DNA of 64,000 nucleotides from positions 14,824,146 to 14,888,145 of the forward strand of contig NC_090132.1 of assembly GCF_040581485.1 (NCBI RefSeq), given 5' to 3'. The position numbers and the translations under genes are program-made. Shown here piece after piece: positions 60,184 through 64,000 of the stretch. The notes beneath the pieces are model-generated. The model made no database searches. It was not told the origin of the DNA and was given only the letters and a program-made list of their open reading frames with translations. Every line of letters begins with the position of its first letter. Positions within the stretch are counted from its first letter, which is position 1. The DNA comes from Linepithema humile (taxonomy: Eukaryota > Arthropoda > Insecta > Hymenoptera > Formicidae).

Positions 60184-60352
60184 GAAAAGGTAAATAGGAG
60201 GTGATTAAGATAAATAACCAATTTGTCTTCAAAGAAAAATTTGTTCACGCATTGTGATAACACAATGCATGGGGTACAACTGCGTATTTATGTACAAACG
60301 TGATGTGTAACGAATATATATTTTTAGCTTAATCACTCCCTATTTACCTTTT
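60184..60352. repeat. Inverted-repeat element with internal hairpin
   Basis: AAAAGGTAAATAGGAGGTGA at 60184-60203 is matched in reverse complement by TCACTCCCTATTTACCTTTT at about 60333-60352 with few changes. Inside, GCATTGTG-ATAA-CACAATGC (60249-60268) is a perfect 8-bp hairpin. TTCACGCATTGTGGTAACA at 60141-60159 is directly repeated at 60244-60262 with one change. Confidence 0.65.
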
Positions 60353-63300
60353 TTGTCACAAATCACAATATTTATCTTTTCTTCCCTTATCTTACTATTT
60401 GTACTGTTGGGAACTATTTTGATATCTACCATATTGTTGAGTCATCGTCAAGGATAGATAACTTGTGCTATTATAATACTTTGTTGAAGACGATGCACCC
60501 AACGTCTCACCACCATCTATCCCTTTCTCCTTCCTGCTCACTCTCGTTCTCCGTCCGCTGCAACGGGACCGCGAATCTATCATCGATTGCGAATCGAAAA
60601 GCGAGGTGAGGAACTGCCGCGGGTTGGTCAGTTGATCGTAGAAAATATCGAAGGTCGCGCTGCATTGACCGCGCTGAATTTATATCCCAATGTGATGTAT
60701 CTTCGACGTTAACTTCGCTATTGATCAAAATGTGGCAATCTCAGGATTGATAAGATTAATCTCATTTAAAAAATTTTGATGAAAACATATACAGAAAGAT
60801 GCGAATAATAAAAAAGATTGTCAACGGAATCGTATAAAATTATTCATAAATTTGTACATAACATCATGTAAAGAAGAAACTTAATCTTATATTGAAAAGG
60901 AGGAAAAGTCGAAGATTGTCGCGAAACTTCCAAAACTTCAACGATGCATTTAAAACAATGAGTATCGTGAAAAAATGTAAGAATCAGTGCGCAAGTGCAG
61001 AAAAAGAATTTCACAGTGGACATAAAGTTCTCATCGAACATATACGACTTCCAGTTGTTTCGTGTTTTATGCTCGTTTAACCCTTTCAAGGTTTTTAAAA
61101 AAAATTTTTATTCGAAATGATGATTTTAGTAAATAACAATGCACTAAAAGTTTGTTTTTATGTGATAATCCTCAAAGCAATGCACAGAGCTCGATGTTAC
61201 ATTCTTTACATTCAAATCTAGATCTTTTGTCCGCTATTGTTTTCGCTCCTGTACAAACAATACATTTTTTTGCCCTGTTGAATGATTTTTATCTTTTTCA
61301 ATATAAGGAAAGTGTCTAGACGTAAGTGTCAAACGTGAAGGATTAGATAATCGAGGTCCAATTACAGATTTACGCTTTGAATCATATTTCTCAATCAAAG
61401 AAATGTTTTTTTTTCTTTTCTTTACTATTCTCAAAAAAATTCTCTATTATTCTCCAATACTATTCTCAATAAAATTTTTATCTTTTCTCAACAATAACAA
61501 TAAATTAAGAAAAATTTTTCGAATTCTATTAAATGACTATACAAGCGAACACGACCCTAAAAAGTCGAAAATGACATATATCAAAATGTAGAGCCTAAAA
61601 TCCTGATTAAAATGATACTTTATTCATTAAAGAATATTAATCCATTCTCGAGATACTCGAGTTACTATATACATATAGTACGCCCGTCCTGAACCGGTTA
61701 ATAGTCAAATGTCTTCCGAGAAATGAATCGCAGGTACCGAGCTTTGTCCCAGGCTCAGCCTACGATGCGCGCAAAACTTTTTTTTTCGCTCCCTCCTTCG
61801 TTCCCGTTCGTTCATCCTCGCTCTTTTTTTCGCGCATTCTTTTTTATACCCGCAACAGCCTCGCGAAACTAATTTAGCCTCAACGACGGCGACTGCGCGC
61901 GAAAAAAGCAGTTACGACAAATCTTCAGGCGCGCACGTCGGGACATCGCCGCGCGCGTTCGCGTAAACCGCCGAATTTAATGCGTCAGCGTGTATCGAAT
62001 TTTAATCAAGCTTCGCGTGGACGCTTTCGAATTTTCGCATTCGGTTTCCGCCGTTAACTTCGTTGAACGCATCTAACCGTGATACGTCTGAAAGTGCCGC
62101 GTGCGCGCCAGTTCGGTGCCTTTCAACCTGTTCGGCAGATATATCCGATTCGATATGAAACTTTTTACTTGGGGAAATGTATACATTTTGCATATGCATT
62201 TTTTAGCTTCTAATTTAATATTTAACGATCGGAGAAAAAATACGCCTGTGTCTATAAAAAAAAAAAAGCACCCTTCTGTGACAATTCAATAATTCTAATC
62301 GTATTAAATTGAATTAATATTTTACAGCCTATTCTCGCGACTTGATTGCCAAATTAATTTATTTTAAATATGGATATATGACTAATTTATCTTCGCTTTT
62401 ATACGATTAATCAAATGTAAATCCTCCTATTGAACATGAAAGGAGAAATATTCGACGCTGCTAAAATTATAATAAAATTTCGATTTTGTTACTGATAGCA
62501 GTCATAAAAGTCTGAATGTAATGGTATAACACGCATTTCCTTTATATTCATTCTCCATTGATAATTACGTTTACATAACTGTACTTCCACGTTGTCATCG
62601 CGATGTTCCAACAATTTAACACATTATCTCCGTGCATTAAATGTATACTGCTAATTGTAATTGCAACAATTTCACGGTCTTATGTAACGTCTCAGGTCAT
62701 CGACACCGAGATACTTTCTCTGAAAAAAAGTTATCTCGGACGCAAATAAACGTGATAAACGTCAGGCTTCTTTGATATAACATTGCGCACAACATTTTGT
62801 TGAATCAATCATTCAAGAGCTCGTCTCTTCGTTTTGCAATTTTATCAATTATTTTAACAGACTTTGATAGCTGAAAAATTCATTTCTACGATCACGTCCA
62901 ACAAATTTTGTCCACTGTAAAAAGCAGAATATAATTCGAACAATTGAAATTGATAAAATAATAATAGAATACACGATATGAATATTAAATATTAATTCTT
63001 GAATGTTGAACTTTTGCTCATTCTTCTCGACCTGGTCGTAAATATAACATCGTAATTCTTGAAAGAAAAGGAAATGCTCACACACAGTTTATATAATCAG
63101 CAACTGGTTGGCGCGCAATATTTGAGGCTCGTATAAAAGGAAAGTTCGACAACTCGCGAATCATGCGCGCGGCGTTTTCCGTAACCAAGCTATGTATGTA
63201 ATCGTCACGGACGTGTACGACGGAAAGGATTGTTACGTATCCTCGAAGGAAGTACGTCGTACACGCGAAGGATTTCCTGCAAGGTGAACGAGAAGGGAAA

Positions 63301-64000
63301 CGCGCGTTCTCTCCGCTTATATAATTCGCCGTAATCCCTTTATCTAACTATACACAATTGAGCGTTGATTTAATAGAGTCGCAAGGATAATGAACTTTAT
63401 CACCGGGGAATTAAGATGCAAATAATATAATTGCGAAATAAATAATATCTTAATTGACCAAACTGCCGTATAATTATTTCAAAGTAAGATAGAAGAGAGA
63501 ATAAAATCTCTCTTTTATATCACATTAATCGTTATTTGCAATCGTTTAACAACCATTTTATGTAAGTTATCGTAATGCACATCTTTTGCCGAGCACCGAG
63601 CACTTCCTTCTTGCTCTTTCCGCTGCATTAAAAACCGAGAGAGGATGGATCGAGGAGAATGCTGCAAATACGTTTCGCTTCGCAGACGTCGAGTTGCATC
63701 GAGACTGCATCTCGGCGAAGTAACGATTCTCGAATCGACCAATCTCTTTTTTTTTCTTCGTGCCGCCGATGGCGGTCTCCCTTTCCTCCCTCATCCGCTC
63801 GATCGGAGGGAGGCCCGTTACATATCACTCGCGTCGGATAAAAATACACCGTGGGAGCGATGACTCGGGCGTAAAAATACATCGAAATGCAACCACGGCC
63901 GGCGCGTGTATATTTACGCGTGTGTCTCGAACGGCGAACGAACGCTTCGACGAGCGCGCGATGTGCTCTGGCGTGTGTGGGTGGACCGTCTCTAGATGGG
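60353..64000. other. Right-edge stretch without recognised gene
   Basis: Mostly AT-rich, with GC-richer patches at 60,490-60,720, 61,740-62,110 and 63,120-64,000. Open frames there show no recognisable domain. The last kilobase turns CpG-richer and may be the edge of another island. Confidence 0.4.

Noticed and set aside
1..64000. CRISPR array, operon or phage-like system
   Set aside because: Intron-bearing eukaryotic gene structure and repeat content; no regularly spaced repeats, ribosome binding sites or gene clusters.

Overview
The window reads as arthropod nuclear DNA, most likely a hymenopteran and plausibly an ant. It has an AT-rich background with undepleted CpG, short GT-AG introns in the one clear gene, GC-rich promoter-like islands with long GA/CT and CGT runs, and many small DNA-transposon remnants ending in TA-CAGGGTG. 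The species assignment is inference. No prokaryotic features are present and I see no canonical tRNA, rRNA or CRISPR array.

The one gene I can name with confidence lies on the + strand at about 15.8-24.5 kb. It is a Ras GTPase-activating protein of the SynGAP/DAB2IP/RASAL2 family (raskol in Drosophila). Eight coding exons (16534-23603) join in frame across GT-AG introns to give 1179 codons before the stop. They encode the second half of the PH domain, a C2 domain, a RasGAP domain with arginine finger and FLR motif, the conserved YIDLG segment, a long disordered region with a 19-residue polyglutamine tract, and a C-terminal coiled coil of DAB2IP type. The 5' end is unresolved. Two phase-compatible candidate upstream exons (15811-15885 and within 16166-16477) are offered with low confidence.

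Region by region: 1-250 holds a possible terminal coding exon of an upstream gene with poly(A) signals. 1.1-1.6 kb is a small GC/CT-rich island. 7.15-8.08 kb holds two abutting TA-flanked elements, one of them a 643-bp near-perfect hairpin MITE. 15.17-15.68 kb holds two copies of a roughly 150-bp element with inverted ends and internal tRNA-like A and B boxes. 15.8-24.5 kb is the RasGAP gene, whose first large intron carries a recurrent short motif. 24.5-34.7 kb is AT-rich with no recognised gene. 34.7-38.4, 41.4-43.0 and 47.5-48.7 kb are three GC-rich islands that look like promoters or 5' exons of one or more genes extending past the right edge. 53.9-60.4 kb is a cluster of transposon remnants, two with decayed transposase coding. 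The rest is AT-rich sequence without recognisable genes.

Only the RasGAP gene has a clear cellular role: switching off Ras (and, in vertebrate relatives, Rap) at the membrane. The orphan islands suggest that a second long-intron gene starts in the right half, but no coding exon there could be assigned to a family.
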